64,000 nucleotides of DNA, taken from positions 434,001 to 498,000 of the forward strand of contig NZ_AEEB01000003.1 in NCBI RefSeq assembly GCF_000179775.1, written 5' to 3'. Position 1 is the stretch's first letter. Each line of letters begins with the position of its first letter. Under the pieces are notes generated by a model that was not told the origin of the DNA, made no database searches, and was given only the letters and a program-made list of their open reading frames with translations. The position numbers and the translations under genes are program-made. This document shows positions 29,620 through 39,595 of the stretch, in pieces. Origin of the DNA: Ahrensia sp. R2A130 (GTDB taxonomy: Bacteria; Pseudomonadota; Alphaproteobacteria; Rhizobiales; Rhizobiaceae).

Positions 29620-29991
29620 ATGACAGGGTCCAAAGAGATGAATTCCCAAAGCAGCGAAGCCGAAGTGAACGGCGTTGTGGTGTCCGAAGCGGCGGCCAAA
29701 CGGGTAGCGCGTATTCTCAGCACCGAGCCGGACATGAATGCCCTGCGCGTGTCAGTAGAAGGCGGCGGCTGCTCCGGCTTTTCCTATAAATTCGATCTCA
29801 CCGACGCGAAGTCCGACGATGACATCGTGCTGGCCAGCGAAGGCGCTACCGTGCTGATCGACCCGATCTCGCTGCAATATATGGATGGATCGATCATCGA
29901 TTTTGTCGACGATCTAATGGGGCAGAGCTTCCAGATTCGTAATCCCAACGCTACCGCGTCTTGCGGTTGCGGTACCTCATTTTCGATGTGA
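29620..29991 (+). CDS. erpA: Iron-sulfur cluster insertion protein ErpA
   Basis: A 123-residue A-type Fe-S carrier that delivers clusters to target apoproteins. The three cluster cysteines are present: GGGCSGFSYKF and the C-terminal SCGCG. The core begins at VSEAAAKRVARIL. Met7 (29638) is an alternative start that would give a more usual length; the first ATG is kept because nothing decides between them. xth starts seven bases after the stop, so both probably share a transcript. Confidence 0.93.
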   Translation: MTGSKEMNSQSSEAEVNGVVVSEAAAKRVARILSTEPDMNALRVSVEGGGCSGFSYKFDLTDAKSDDDIVLASEGATVLIDPISLQYMDGSIIDFVDDLMGQSFQIRNPNATASCGCGTSFSM

Positions 29992-29998
29992 GCCAGAG

Positions 29999-30796
29999 GT
30001 GAAAATCGCAAGCTGGAACATCAACGGCATCAAAGCCCGACACGATGTACTGATCGAATGGTTGAAACAGGCCGAGCCGGACATTGTTGGTTTGCAGGAA
30101 ATCAAATCTGTCGACGAGAATTTTCCAGCCTCTGAGATAGAAGCGTTAGGCTATAACGTTCAAACCCACGGCCAGAAGGGTTTCAATGGCGTCGCCCTTC
30201 TCTCCCGCCTGCCATTCGACGAGGTCAATCGAGGCTTGCCCCTTCTTCGAGAAAGCGAAGATGAAGACGAACAAGCACGCTTTATCGAGGGCGTATTCTC
30301 GATAGAAGGCAAATCACTGCGGGTGGTTTCGCTCTATCTGCCCAACGGCAATCCAGTCGATGACCCACGTAAATTCGACTACAAATTACGCTGGATGGAC
30401 CGCCTCCACGCTTGGGCCGCCGACAGGTTGGCGCTTGAAGAGCCGCTCATTTTGGCTGGCGACTACAACGTCATTCCACAGCCAAACGACTGTTGGAATC
30501 CGAAAGTTTGGGAAGGCGATGCGTTGTTCCGCGACGAAACCCGCTCCCGCTTCGAGGCATTGAAAAACCTCGGATTTACAGAAGCTCTACGTTCATCAGC
30601 CAACGCAGATGGCATCTATACATTCTGGGACTACCAAGCCGGCGCATGGCCCAAGAACCACGGTATACGTATCGACCACCTGCTCATGTCAGCAGAAGCG
30701 GCAGATATGTTCAACGGTTGCGGAATCGACTCGTTTGTTCGCGACTGGGAAAAACCATCCGACCACGTGCCGATCTGGTTGGAAGCGGCGGCTTAG
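29999..30796 (+). CDS. xthA: Exodeoxyribonuclease III
   Basis: A 265-residue AP endonuclease/3'-5' exonuclease for base excision repair. Landmarks of the exonuclease-endonuclease-phosphatase fold are all visible: SWNINGIKAR, VGLQEIKS, LAGDYNVIPQPND, and the C-terminal RIDHLLMS and SDHVPIWLE. The start is GTG at 29999, preceded by AGAG, seven bases after the erpA stop. It ends 23 bases before the convergent lipoprotein gene. Confidence 0.95.
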   Translation: MKIASWNINGIKARHDVLIEWLKQAEPDIVGLQEIKSVDENFPASEIEALGYNVQTHGQKGFNGVALLSRLPFDEVNRGLPLLRESEDEDEQARFIEGVFSIEGKSLRVVSLYLPNGNPVDDPRKFDYKLRWMDRLHAWAADRLALEEPLILAGDYNVIPQPNDCWNPKVWEGDALFRDETRSRFEALKNLGFTEALRSSANADGIYTFWDYQAGAWPKNHGIRIDHLLMSAEAADMFNGCGIDSFVRDWEKPSDHVPIWLEAAA

Positions 30797-30818
30797 AACG
30801 GAAACTTAGACGTAACCG

Positions 30819-31406
30819 TTAGACCTGACGAAATGTCCACGCGATGACGTCTTCGGCAAATGAGCTGAATGCGCGATCAAACGCAGCCACATAGTTTTCC
30901 GGCTGGTTTCCTCCGGTAGCAGCACTTGTCGTGAAGATACGCGACGCAACTACCCTGCCCGATTTGTCTGAAAGCAGTTTGATCGAAACCTCGATTACAG
31001 CCTCACCACCAATGATCTCGAAACGGCGAATATCTGGAATCAACTGGAAGTCGATGACCAATCCATCACCTGGTTTCGCCGTAGCGCCAGCTGAACCAGT
31101 GTTCTCGAAAGCCTCAACCAGCTTCGCTTGCACGAGGCGCGGCACCGAGTCGGACCACTGAGCGCCGGCCACATAAGTTATGATCTTGGGTGTCGGGCGC
31201 AAAATCATGCGCTCACTATCTATTGCTTTTAGTGACGTTGGCAGTTTGACCAGCAACTGCGCGTTGGTGCCACCTGCAACGCCGCCATCAAATGAGGGCG
31301 CAGAAAATTCATAGGTTTCACGTGGCTTTTCCGGCGCTTTCAGCAACTGGCAGCCAGACAGCACGAAAGCTGCCAGAAGCGTTGTTGTGATTGCCTTGAA
31401 GATCAT
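30819..31406 (-). CDS. ABC-type transport auxiliary lipoprotein (PqiC/MlaD-associated)
   Basis: A 195-residue lipoprotein: signal peptide ITTTLLAAFVLSGC with the lipidated Cys near residue 19, then a beta-rich domain of the ABC_trans_aux type (starting YEFSAPSF, with a conserved ITYVAGAQWSDSVPRLVQAKLVEAFENTG). PqiC-like lipoproteins partner with MCE transporters at the outer membrane. It is the last gene of the mlaE-mlaF-mlaD-auxiliary operon, 44 bases after mlaD. Confidence 0.88.
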   Translation of the reverse strand: MIFKAITTTLLAAFVLSGCQLLKAPEKPRETYEFSAPSFDGGVAGGTNAQLLVKLPTSLKAIDSERMILRPTPKIITYVAGAQWSDSVPRLVQAKLVEAFENTGSAGATAKPGDGLVIDFQLIPDIRRFEIIGGEAVIEVSIKLLSDKSGRVVASRIFTTSAATGGNQPENYVAAFDRAFSSFAEDVIAWTFRQV

Positions 31407-31450
31407 ACCGCTTTGTTACCCGAAACTTTGCCTGCCGCCCGTTGCCCGAT

Positions 31451-33106
31451 TTATCGTCGGGGTCGACCGTTCGTTGTTTCCCGAACACGCGAACCGCCGG
31501 AGCCGGAGATCAACGAGGACGGATTGTCTTGAATGTTGCGGATAACACGGTCGAGGCGACTGAGCGACTGCGTGGCGGCGCGAATGAGAGCCGGTGTGTC
31601 CCCTAGGCCACGATCTGCCAGCTTCGTAACTGACCCAGTAATCTGGGCCATATTGCCGCTGAAATTACGCGCCGTACGGCGGAACTCTGCCAATGTGGAA
31701 CGTGCATCTGCGGCCAATCCACCATCGCCCTCGGTGCCCAGCAAGTCACCGGCTTGTTCGAGCAACGCATCGACTTTCTTCGACGATTCGTTCAGGCGCG
31801 CTGCCAGCTCGGTCGTATCGGTGAGGATTTTTTCTACGTCGCCAGCCCGTTCACCCAACGGTTGTGTAACCTTACGAACATCAGTGACGATGCCCCGTGC
31901 ATCAGTCGCCGCTTCCGAAGCCGCCCTTGCAGCTTTGGACACATCATCAACTGCGGCATTCACGCGCTCCGCATCGACCGCTGCCAGCAATGTCGAAACA
32001 TTTTGCGTCGCAACCCGCATATCCGCCACCAACGCTTTCACAGTTTCTGCGTCGATTGCAGAGATAATATCGTTGGCGCGTCCAGTGGCGGTCACGATGG
32101 AGGATGAGGCGCGCTCAACATTGCTTATGGTACGCTGCACGGATTCTTCGTCCACAACTTCCAACACGGCCCTGGCCCGCGCAGTTGCTTGATCCAGATT
32201 AGCTATTGCGGTGCGAACACGGGCCGGTTCAACGGCTTGCACCGTTTCTTCAATGCGTCCGATGATCGGTCCGACGCGAGCCGTAGCACCTCGCACATCG
32301 GCAACCGCTTGCCCTGCAGCCTGAATAAGCGTTTCGATTTCCGCGCGTTGGTCGGCCAACCCTTTTGTAAAGCTCTCAACATTTTCAAGCGTGCCAGATA
32401 CGGTTTGCGGATCGACGGCTGCAAGAATGGCTTCAACGCGGGTCACAGTGCCGTCGATTTTGCCGGACAGCGCTTCCAGCGACACGCCAACGCTCTGTGC
32501 GCTGGCGAGAAATTGCTCCACGCCTTCGCTGTTATCAGCCAACGCCTTTGAGAATTTTCGGGTGTTGATAAGCGTATCGGAAATCACCTGATCATTGCGC
32601 TCCACGAAGCCTTCCAACACGCCGACCACTTTCTCGGCCCGTACAGCAATCGATCCAACCTGATCTATAATATCGGTGAATGCAGACGGATTACCCTTAA
32701 GCTCCACCACGCCATCGCGCGGTGTGTTCGGCTGCACCAATCGCAAGGCATCAGGCGTGCCGCCTTCCAACTGGATAAAGGAACCGCCTGAAAGGCCACG
32801 GGCACCAACGCTGACGCGGGTGTCCTCGCGCAGCGGAACGTCAGGCTCGACAAGCGTGTTCACCGTCACGAAACGCGGATCATCTTTATCATAAGCAAGG
32901 CCGGTAACGCGACCGACCGTAATGCCGTTGAACTGAACGATGCTGCCCTCGACCAACCCTGAGACCGCGCCCTGAATGCGCACATCAAGGCGCTGCATGC
33001 GGTCTTTGTCGCCCACGGCCCCGAACCAATAGACAAGCGCAAACGACGCGACGAGCGCCGACAGCATAAACAGTCCGACAACAATGGTATTAGCGCGTGT
33101 TTCCAT
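31451..33106 (-). CDS. mlaD: MlaD family MCE protein with a long helical tail
   Basis: A 551-residue MCE protein, the periplasmic substrate-binding component of a lipid-transport ABC system. One N-terminal helix (about 6-28, TIVVGLFMLSALVASFALVYW) anchors it; a single MCE domain occupies ~40-120. The remaining ~430 residues are helical and carry about five degenerate repeats starting AVDPQTVSGTL, AVEPARVRTAI, VVDEESVQRTI, AIDAETVKALV and AVDAERVNAAV. This is far longer than E. coli MlaD (~180 residues) and suggests a periplasm-spanning needle, as in other long MCE proteins. mlaF lies 74 bases upstream. Confidence 0.92.
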   Translation of the reverse strand: METRANTIVVGLFMLSALVASFALVYWFGAVGDKDRMQRLDVRIQGAVSGLVEGSIVQFNGITVGRVTGLAYDKDDPRFVTVNTLVEPDVPLREDTRVSVGARGLSGGSFIQLEGGTPDALRLVQPNTPRDGVVELKGNPSAFTDIIDQVGSIAVRAEKVVGVLEGFVERNDQVISDTLINTRKFSKALADNSEGVEQFLASAQSVGVSLEALSGKIDGTVTRVEAILAAVDPQTVSGTLENVESFTKGLADQRAEIETLIQAAGQAVADVRGATARVGPIIGRIEETVQAVEPARVRTAIANLDQATARARAVLEVVDEESVQRTISNVERASSSIVTATGRANDIISAIDAETVKALVADMRVATQNVSTLLAAVDAERVNAAVDDVSKAARAASEAATDARGIVTDVRKVTQPLGERAGDVEKILTDTTELAARLNESSKKVDALLEQAGDLLGTEGDGGLAADARSTLAEFRRTARNFSGNMAQITGSVTKLADRGLGDTPALIRAATQSLSRLDRVIRNIQDNPSSLISGSGGSRVRETTNGRPRR

Positions 33107-33180
33107 ATGCCGCTTTTAGCGCCCCCCTAGGCCACACCACAACCATAGATCGCGGTTCTGCATACAGATGACAGCATCCC

Positions 33181-33939
33181 TCATGAGCGGGCGCGCTTGC
33201 CGCGGAAATATGACTGTATCCACTCATCCTCAACCGATGAAACTTCATCGACCGAGCCTGCCACCAACACCTTACCGTCCCGAAGCACCGCCACACGGTC
33301 GCAGACGGCGTGAATACTATCGAGGTCGTGGGTCACCATGAAAACGGTGAGGCCAAGCGTATCGCGTAAGGACGAGATCAGTTCGTCGAAATCAGCGGCG
33401 CCTATAGGGTCGAGGCCGGAGGTCGGTTCATCTAAAAAGACCAGATCAGGATCGAGCGCCAGAGCGCGCGCCAATGCTGCGCGTTTCACCATTCCGCCGG
33501 AAAGCTGGGACGGGTAACGGTCAGCTGCATGTGCCGCCAAACCCACCAAATCCATCTTCAAAGCCGCAAGTTCGTCCATCAGTTTCTGCGAAAGTGAGTG
33601 ATATTCACGCATCGGAACCTGAATATTTTCTCTTACAGTAAGCGAAGAAAACAGTGCACCGTGTTGAAACAAAACACCTAGCCGTTGATCCATCGTGTTG
33701 CGCGTCGTTTCATCAGCAGAATCGTAGTCCTGCCCCAACAGTTTGATCGAGCCTTGCTGCTTTTGCGCCAATCCGAGAACAGCCCGCATCAAAACCGACT
33801 TACCGGTGCCTGAACCACCAACGAAACCCAGAATTTCTCCAGCACGAACATCGAGATCCAGCCCGCGCAGAATGTGAGCCGTACCAAAGGATACGTGAAT
33901 GTCTCGAACACCCAATATGATCTCGCCGCGCGGAAACAT
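33181..33939 (-). CDS. mlaF: MlaF-type ABC transporter ATPase
   Basis: A 252-residue ATPase of the lipid-transport (Mla) system, working with MlaE and MlaD on glycerophospholipid traffic between inner and outer membranes. Walker A is FVGGSGTGKSVLMRAVLGL, signature QLSGGMVKRAALARALALDPD, Walker B VFLDEPTSGLDP, with the H-loop MVTHDLDS. The Met in SGGMVKR is typical of MlaF. It starts three bases after the mlaE stop. Confidence 0.95.
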   Translation of the reverse strand: MFPRGEIILGVRDIHVSFGTAHILRGLDLDVRAGEILGFVGGSGTGKSVLMRAVLGLAQKQQGSIKLLGQDYDSADETTRNTMDQRLGVLFQHGALFSSLTVRENIQVPMREYHSLSQKLMDELAALKMDLVGLAAHAADRYPSQLSGGMVKRAALARALALDPDLVFLDEPTSGLDPIGAADFDELISSLRDTLGLTVFMVTHDLDSIHAVCDRVAVLRDGKVLVAGSVDEVSSVEDEWIQSYFRGKRARS

Positions 33940-33942
33940 GGG

Positions 33943-35100
33943 CTAGAAGTTCATCGCTGAGAAGAAAATCGTGAACAGGCCATCCACCACGATCACAAGG
34001 AAGATAGATTTCACGACTGCCGCAGTAGTGCGCTGTCCGAGGGACTCCGAACTACCACCAACTTTCAAACCCTCCACAGCAGCAACAAGTCCGATGATGA
34101 GTGCCATGACCGGTGCCTTCGCCAACCCAACAGCAAGGTGACGCGGCGAGATGTCTTCGGTCAACGTAGTGATGAATTGCGACGGCGTGATTCCAACATA
34201 AATGTCCATCACCACCATCGCCCCCATAATGCCCGCGATATTGCTCAACAGCGTCAAAATCGGCAGGCAAATCATGATGGCGAGCAGGCGCGGAAACAGC
34301 AACACGCCAACCGGATTGAGGCCCATCACTTGTAGCGCGTCGATTTCTTCACGCATTTTCATGGTACCGATTTCCGCCGTAATGGCACTACCGGAGCGGC
34401 CCGCCACCATAATCGACGTCAGCAATACGCCAACCTCGCGGAAGTGAAGAATACCCACGAGGCTGATCGCCAGCAGCTCCTCACCATAGGCCTGCATCTG
34501 ATACGCGCCCTGTTGCGCGATAATTGCGCCGATCAGAAACGACATGACAAAAACGACCGGAACTGCGCGCCAGCCCATCTGATCAATCTGGTTCAGGATC
34601 GACATGACACGCAGGCCGCGACCAGAACCGCCGTTGGACGAAGGCCCGCGAACCGACGAGCCCAAAATATAAAGTGCAGTCATCAAATCGCGGCCAAACT
34701 CAATACCGATTTCGCCCAGCCGTACGATGGGGCCGCGCCAGCTTTTCGTCTGTGTTGGTGCATCGGTCTCGGGCCGCTCGCGCCGGTGGATCACATCCAC
34801 CAGTTGCTGCCTGCGAGGTTCGTCGTCTTCGTGAGAAAATGCGATGCCCGCTTCTTCAACACGTTGCCGAAGGCGCTCGATCAGCCAAGCACCGGATGTG
34901 TCTAATTGCGTTGCAGCCGTCGTGTTTAAAACAAGTTTCGCAGAACCTTCGATGGAAAAAGCACGAATATCATCGTCGACCTCTTCAATGAACGCGATTG
35001 TCCAAGGGCCTGACGCAGTCACCAAAACGCCATCAGTATTGCGCTGAAAATCGACCTTTGCAGGCCCAACTAATTTGGCGAGATGATCGACAGTGTCCAT
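33943..35100 (-). CDS. mlaE: MlaE-type permease with N-terminal STAS domain
   Basis: A 385-residue fusion. Residues ~10-110 form a STAS-like domain ([22 protein letters not shown]), the counterpart of the separate MlaB in E. coli; the remaining ~260 residues are the MlaE permease with about six membrane helices and the conserved [27 protein letters not shown]. It starts two bases after the threonine dehydratase-like gene. The fusion makes a separate mlaB unnecessary. mlaF, mlaD and an auxiliary lipoprotein follow on the same strand. Confidence 0.93.
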
Positions 35101-35102
35101 TT

Positions 35103-36080
35103 CTAGAGGTCCAAAGCCTGCTTGAAGACATCATCGTCCACATTACCGCCTGACAAAGTCGCAACCACGCAGCGACCTTTGGTTTCCAGCTTGCCGGAAA
35201 GGATGGCGGCCAGCGCAGCAGCGCCACCCGGCTCCAGCACGATCCGCATTTCGCGATAGGCGAAGGCTACTGCCGCAAGCGCCTCTTCGTCGGAAATAGT
35301 CAGTCCTGCGCCCAGTTTCCCGCTGCATATCGCAAATGATTTCTCACCTGGCATAGGAGTAACGATGGCATCGCAGAGGCTGGTTGTTTGTACATTGCCG
35401 CCCTGCCGAACGCCTGAAGCGTGGGAACGGGCTTGATCGTCGTGGCCAACGGGCTCTGCAGGATAGACCGTTGCATTGGGAAAATGCTGTTCCATGGTCA
35501 GCAGAATTCCCGCCATCAAGCCGCCACCCCCAGCACAAACGACGACGTCGTCAGGTGTTTGGCCAAGAGCGGCCATCTGGTGACAGATTTCCAAACCTGC
35601 AGTACCCTGCCCTGCGATGACGTCGAAGTGCTCGTACGGGTGAATGAATGTAGCACCCGTTTCGCTGGCAATTTTCCCGGCAATCGCATCGCGATCTTCC
35701 GTAAAGCGGTCATATTCCACAACCGTTGCGCCCAACCGGCGGGTGCGATCCCTCTTCGTTTGCGGTGCATCCGACGGCATCACTATGGTAGCGGGATAGC
35801 CGAACATGGCCGCAGCGGCAGCAACACCTTGAGCATGGTTGCCCGACGAACAGGCCACCACACCGCCTTTGCTAACTGTATCAGGCAATTGCGAGACAGA
35901 GTTATAGCCGCCACGAAACTTGAAAGATCCGGTGCGCTGCAGATTTTCCGCCTTTAGGAAAATTCGCCCGCCAGCGAGCTCGTCCAATACATCGTTGCGT
36001 AACAACGGCGTCAGCACGGCATGACCGGCCAACCGCTCGGCGGCGCTGACGATATCGCTATATTGCGGCAACGGTTTCAT
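35103..36080 (-). CDS. Threonine/serine ammonia-lyase (PLP, fold II)
   Basis: A 325-residue PLP enzyme of the threonine dehydratase/serine racemase group. The PLP lysine lies in SFKFRGGYN, the phosphate-loop region in [13 protein letters not shown], and the Gly-rich loop [10 protein letters not shown] follows. There is no C-terminal ACT domain, so it is not the isoleucine-inhibited biosynthetic form; a catabolic threonine/serine or hydroxyaspartate ammonia-lyase is likely. I use the ATG at 36080 ([10 protein letters not shown]); a longer ORF from 36290 has 70 unlikely N-terminal residues. It is divergent from the SDR gene and two bases upstream of mlaE. Confidence 0.87.
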
Positions 36081-36189
36081 GGGGCGAACGGTGCGGTTGA
36101 ATAATGGCCTCCAACTTGCACGAGTCTTTTTCCCTTTTCGAGGCCGGTTTTCGGAAACCCCCTTGTTCGTTTCCCAAACTCTGCAATGA

Positions 36190-36218
36190 TTTTCCAAAAT
36201 AATGGAGAGTTTTCCAAA
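36190..36218 (+). promoter_or_regulatory. Direct repeats TTTTCCAAA, 20 bp apart, before the SDR gene
   Basis: TTTTCCAAA occurs at 36190-36198 and again at 36210-36218, exactly 20 bp (two helical turns) apart, the second ending on the first base of the SDR start codon. A GGAGAG Shine-Dalgarno lies between them. Placement suggests an operator, but the regulator is unknown. Confidence 0.35.
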
Positions 36219-36997
36219 TGGATCTCGGAATTTCAGGCCGTAAGGCCATCGTATGCGCATCCAGCGAAGGTCTGGGCAAAGGCTGCGCAATAGCGCTTGC
36301 TGAAGCCGGCTGCGAAGTCATCGTCAACGCCCGCACCGCCGAAACAGTTGAAGCAACGGTGGCAGAAATTCATGCAGCAACAGGTGCAAAGGTGACCGGA
36401 GTGGCAGGCGATGTCAGCACCCATGACGCGCAGCTGGCGTTGTTGGAAGCCTGTCCGAACCCCGACATTCTGGTGAACAACAACGGCGGGCCGCCGCGCA
36501 AGAACTGGGATGAATTGGACCGCCAAGCGATTCTCGATGGCGTTGTGCAGAACATGGTTACGCCCATCGAACTCATTCAGGCGGTTGCGCCGGGCATGGC
36601 TGAACGGGGCTTTGGGCGTATCGTCAACATCACTTCGCTATCGGTTCTTATGCCGATCGAAGGGCTGGACCTTTCGTCGGGCGCACGCGCTGGTCTCACT
36701 GCGTTCCTCGCTGGTGTTCGGCCACTCTACGCGGGCAAGAACGTAACGATGAACAACATCCTCCCCGGCAAAATGGACACCAAACGCTTGCGAGGTGGAA
36801 TCACCGCCGGTGCAAAAGCTGCCGGCATCGAATTTGATGAAGCGGCGCAGCGCCAAATGAGTGAAATTCCAGCCGGGCGTTTTGGCACTGCGGAAGAGTT
36901 CGGCAACACCTGCGCGTTTCTTTGCTCGGCACATGGCGGCTACATCACGGGCCAGAACATTCTGATCGACGGCGGGTTGTTCCCCCACGCTTTCTAA
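36218..36997 (+). CDS. SDR-family protein lacking the YxxxK catalytic motif
   Basis: A 259-residue Rossmann protein resembling FabG-like dehydrogenases. The Gly-rich loop reads ASSEGLGKG, and NNNG and the catalytic-type Ser in IVNITS (Ser140) are present, but the YxxxK position reads SxxxR (LSSGARAGL, residues 152-160). Normal SDR oxidoreductase chemistry would need another Lys/Tyr arrangement, so it may act differently or be catalytically silent. The C-terminal GQNILIDGGLFPH is typical of the fold. It is divergent from the ammonia-lyase gene. Closest family label: SDR oxidoreductase, function unknown. Confidence 0.85.
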   Translation: MDLGISGRKAIVCASSEGLGKGCAIALAEAGCEVIVNARTAETVEATVAEIHAATGAKVTGVAGDVSTHDAQLALLEACPNPDILVNNNGGPPRKNWDELDRQAILDGVVQNMVTPIELIQAVAPGMAERGFGRIVNITSLSVLMPIEGLDLSSGARAGLTAFLAGVRPLYAGKNVTMNNILPGKMDTKRLRGGITAGAKAAGIEFDEAAQRQMSEIPAGRFGTAEEFGNTCAFLCSAHGGYITGQNILIDGGLFPHAF

Positions 36998-37062
36998 ACT
37001 GCCGCCCAATCGCTTAACCCGACAGCAACCGCATTTGCGCATAATCATGAAGTGAAACCCGT

Positions 37063-38235
37063 ATGACACGGGTCGTGATAGCGGAACTTGTGCATTTGGC
37101 CTTGCAGCTTAACTCAAAACGGTTCTGTTTGCGCTCTGCAGGCGCGGCTGTTTTGGCTGCGGTGACGTTCTCAATTACCCCCGGATTCATCGCCAGTGCA
37201 GAAGCAAAATCCCACATTTGCGTGAAGATCGAAAGCGAACTTGCAGCCTACTCATCAGGCCGCGTGGCATCGGCTGAACAACGCAAAAACGTGGGACTGT
37301 CCAAACGCATGAAGCTTTTGGGCTGCACGGCGCAACCAAGCTTCTTTGGCCCCCGGCAACACAAAGCTTGCCCAACACTGCGCGGGCAAAAGCGCGCCTC
37401 GGACCGCCGATTGACGCGCGCGGAATCCGATAAGGGAAAAAAGCAGTTGGAGCGACTTCACCAGCGCAACAACTGCGGCACAACCACAGCCAAGAAGAAA
37501 CCAGTTTCGATTTTGGAGCGTCTGTTCGGAAGCACACGGTCCGCCCCGTTGGCCGAGCGCAAAGTCGTGGTCCTGGGCCGCGAGCCTGTGCAATCGCGCA
37601 AGAGAGTTCGCATCAAACGAACAGTCCGCAAGACATTCAGCGATAAACCGGTCGAAGAAAAACAACTGCAGACGACATCTATCAGCAGCTACGGCAAGGC
37701 CAAAGTCCGCTCACTGTGCGTGCGAACTTGCGATGGATACGCCTTCCCTGTGAGCTTTTCCACGCGGACCAAAAATCTTGAAAAAGACGCAGAAGCCTGT
37801 GCCGATTTATGCCCGGGCCGTGAGATGCAACTGTATTTTCACAGGGCCAGCAACGAGAGCATGGCGCAGTCTATTTCTTACGCTGATGGCACCGACTACG
37901 CTGCCATGCCCCGCGCTTTCGCGTTCAAACAGAAATTCGATCCGAACTGTTCGTGCAACCACCGGCTGGTGAAACGCGAAGCGCCGCAGATAGCCACACC
38001 GCTGTTCAACAAAAAAGCTTTGAAGAAAAAGAAGAAACTCGCAGTCGAACAGGTCAGCACGCGGGCAAGACCATCCTGGCGACCAGCAGCTGTTCAGACA
38101 ATCTCAGGTGACGAAAAGCCCATTCAGGTTGCAGCAGAAGAAACGCTGGCGAATATCGACAACCATTCTGATGTCAAACCTGCCGAAATTCGTCCGATCA
38201 GGGTAGTCGGCGAAGAGTTTCTTCCCGACCGATAA
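37063..38235 (+). CDS. DUF2865 secreted Cys-rich protein
   Basis: A 390-residue protein with an N-terminal signal-like segment ([23 protein letters not shown]). The DUF2865 core is clear: [19 protein letters not shown] (about residues 220-235), a Cys pair in EACADLCPG, and [12 protein letters not shown]. Regions before and after are basic and low complexity. Such proteins are common in Rhizobiales and presumed periplasmic; function is unknown. The cysteines could form disulfides after export. The 3' end overlaps the convergent gltX by 38 bases. The start could also be later than 37063. Confidence 0.85.
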   Translation: MTRVVIAELVHLALQLNSKRFCLRSAGAAVLAAVTFSITPGFIASAEAKSHICVKIESELAAYSSGRVASAEQRKNVGLSKRMKLLGCTAQPSFFGPRQHKACPTLRGQKRASDRRLTRAESDKGKKQLERLHQRNNCGTTTAKKKPVSILERLFGSTRSAPLAERKVVVLGREPVQSRKRVRIKRTVRKTFSDKPVEEKQLQTTSISSYGKAKVRSLCVRTCDGYAFPVSFSTRTKNLEKDAEACADLCPGREMQLYFHRASNESMAQSISYADGTDYAAMPRAFAFKQKFDPNCSCNHRLVKREAPQIATPLFNKKALKKKKKLAVEQVSTRARPSWRPAAVQTISGDEKPIQVAAEETLANIDNHSDVKPAEIRPIRVVGEEFLPDR

Positions 38236-39574
38236 GCGATAACAACGGGGCAAGTTCCGGACCGTGTTCAAGTCCGGTCAGTACCTTGCGCAGCGGCATG
38301 AAAAGTCCGCGACCCTTGCGGCCTGTCTCTTGCTTCAACGCAGTGGTCCACTCTTTCCACACATCATCACCCCAAGGCGCAGCAGGAAGAGCCTTGGCGG
38401 CAGTGATCAGGAAATCGCGATCATCATCGTCGATAATCGCACCGTCAAACCCTTCACGAATGATAGGTACCCAGTCGCTTACATCGTTAAGCACGGTCAT
38501 ATTGGCACGCACGGTTTCCCAAAAGACATGTCCTTCATCGCAGCCAAGTGCCTGCAAACGGGGCTGGGCATCTGCGTAAGGCATCTGGTGCAGGATCTGT
38601 TCGTTCAGTGCTGAAATCTCTCGTGGTTCGAAACGCGAGTTGGACTTCGATACGGTCGATGGATCGAACACATCTGCCAAAGCAGTTAAAGAAGACAGCG
38701 CTTCAACATCAGCTGACGTACCGGTCAAAGCAGCAACACTGGCAACTGCCATCGGCTCCAACCCGCTTTCCCGCAGGCTCGCGATAGACAAAGCGCCTTT
38801 ACGCTTCGACAGACCTTCGCCGGATGCATCCTGCAACAAATTGTGGTGGCCGAAGGTTGGCGCATTGCCACCCAAAGCCTCCATCACCGCAATCTGGACG
38901 CCTGTATTGGCAATATGGTCCGCACCACGAATAACGTGGGTCACGCCCATGTCGAGGTCGTCCACCACGGAAGGCAACGTGTAGAGATAAGTGCCATCGC
39001 CTCGCACAAGAACAGGGTCCGACATTGAGGCGAGATCAACGGTCTGGTCACCTCGCATAAGGTCGGGAAAATGCACCTCGGTGCGCTTGGTCTCGAACGG
39101 ATCACCGCTATGGTTAGGAAGCAGGAAGCGCCAATGGGCGGTTCGGCCCTCTGCTTCGAAGGCCGCGCGTTCTTCATCCGTCAGTTTTAGCGCAGCACGG
39201 TCGTAAACTGGCGGCAGACCACGAGCCATCTGACGTTTGCGGCGACGGTCCAACTCATCGGCAGTTTCATAGCAGGCGTATAGAAGACCAGCTTCCCGCA
39301 GCTTGGAAGCCGCTGCATCGTAGAGTTCGGTGCGGTCCGACTGCCGCTCCATTCGATCCCACGTGACCCCAAGCCAAAGCAGGTCTTCTTCGATGCCTTT
39401 GGCAAATTCAGACGTGCTGCGCTCGGTATCGGTATCGTCCATGCGCAACACGAAGTTGCCGCCATGTTTGAGAGCGAAGAGCTTGTTGAACAAAGCGGTG
39501 CGGATATTGCCCACATGCAGGCGCCCGGTGGGCGATGGTGCAAAGCGGACGATGGGTGTGGAAATATCGGTCAT
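38198..39574 (-). CDS. gltX: Glutamyl-tRNA synthetase
   Basis: A 458-residue class I synthetase. The HIGH-type motif lies in [20 protein letters not shown] and the KMSKS-type loop in [16 protein letters not shown]. The length is near the usual 470. Discrimination between tRNA-Glu and tRNA-Gln cannot be read from the sequence; Rhizobiales often have two copies, one possibly with altered specificity. Its 3' end overlaps the convergent DUF2865 gene by 38 bases. An MFS gene lies 21 bases upstream. Confidence 0.95.
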   Translation of the reverse strand: MTDISTPIVRFAPSPTGRLHVGNIRTALFNKLFALKHGGNFVLRMDDTDTERSTSEFAKGIEEDLLWLGVTWDRMERQSDRTELYDAAASKLREAGLLYACYETADELDRRRKRQMARGLPPVYDRAALKLTDEERAAFEAEGRTAHWRFLLPNHSGDPFETKRTEVHFPDLMRGDQTVDLASMSDPVLVRGDGTYLYTLPSVVDDLDMGVTHVIRGADHIANTGVQIAVMEALGGNAPTFGHHNLLQDASGEGLSKRKGALSIASLRESGLEPMAVASVAALTGTSADVEALSSLTALADVFDPSTVSKSNSRFEPREISALNEQILHQMPYADAQPRLQALGCDEGHVFWETVRANMTVLNDVSDWVPIIREGFDGAIIDDDDRDFLITAAKALPAAPWGDDVWKEWTTALKQETGRKGRGLFMPLRKVLTGLEHGPELAPLLSLIGREETLRRLP

Positions 39575-39595
39575 GTAGCGGCTGTAGCCAAGCGA

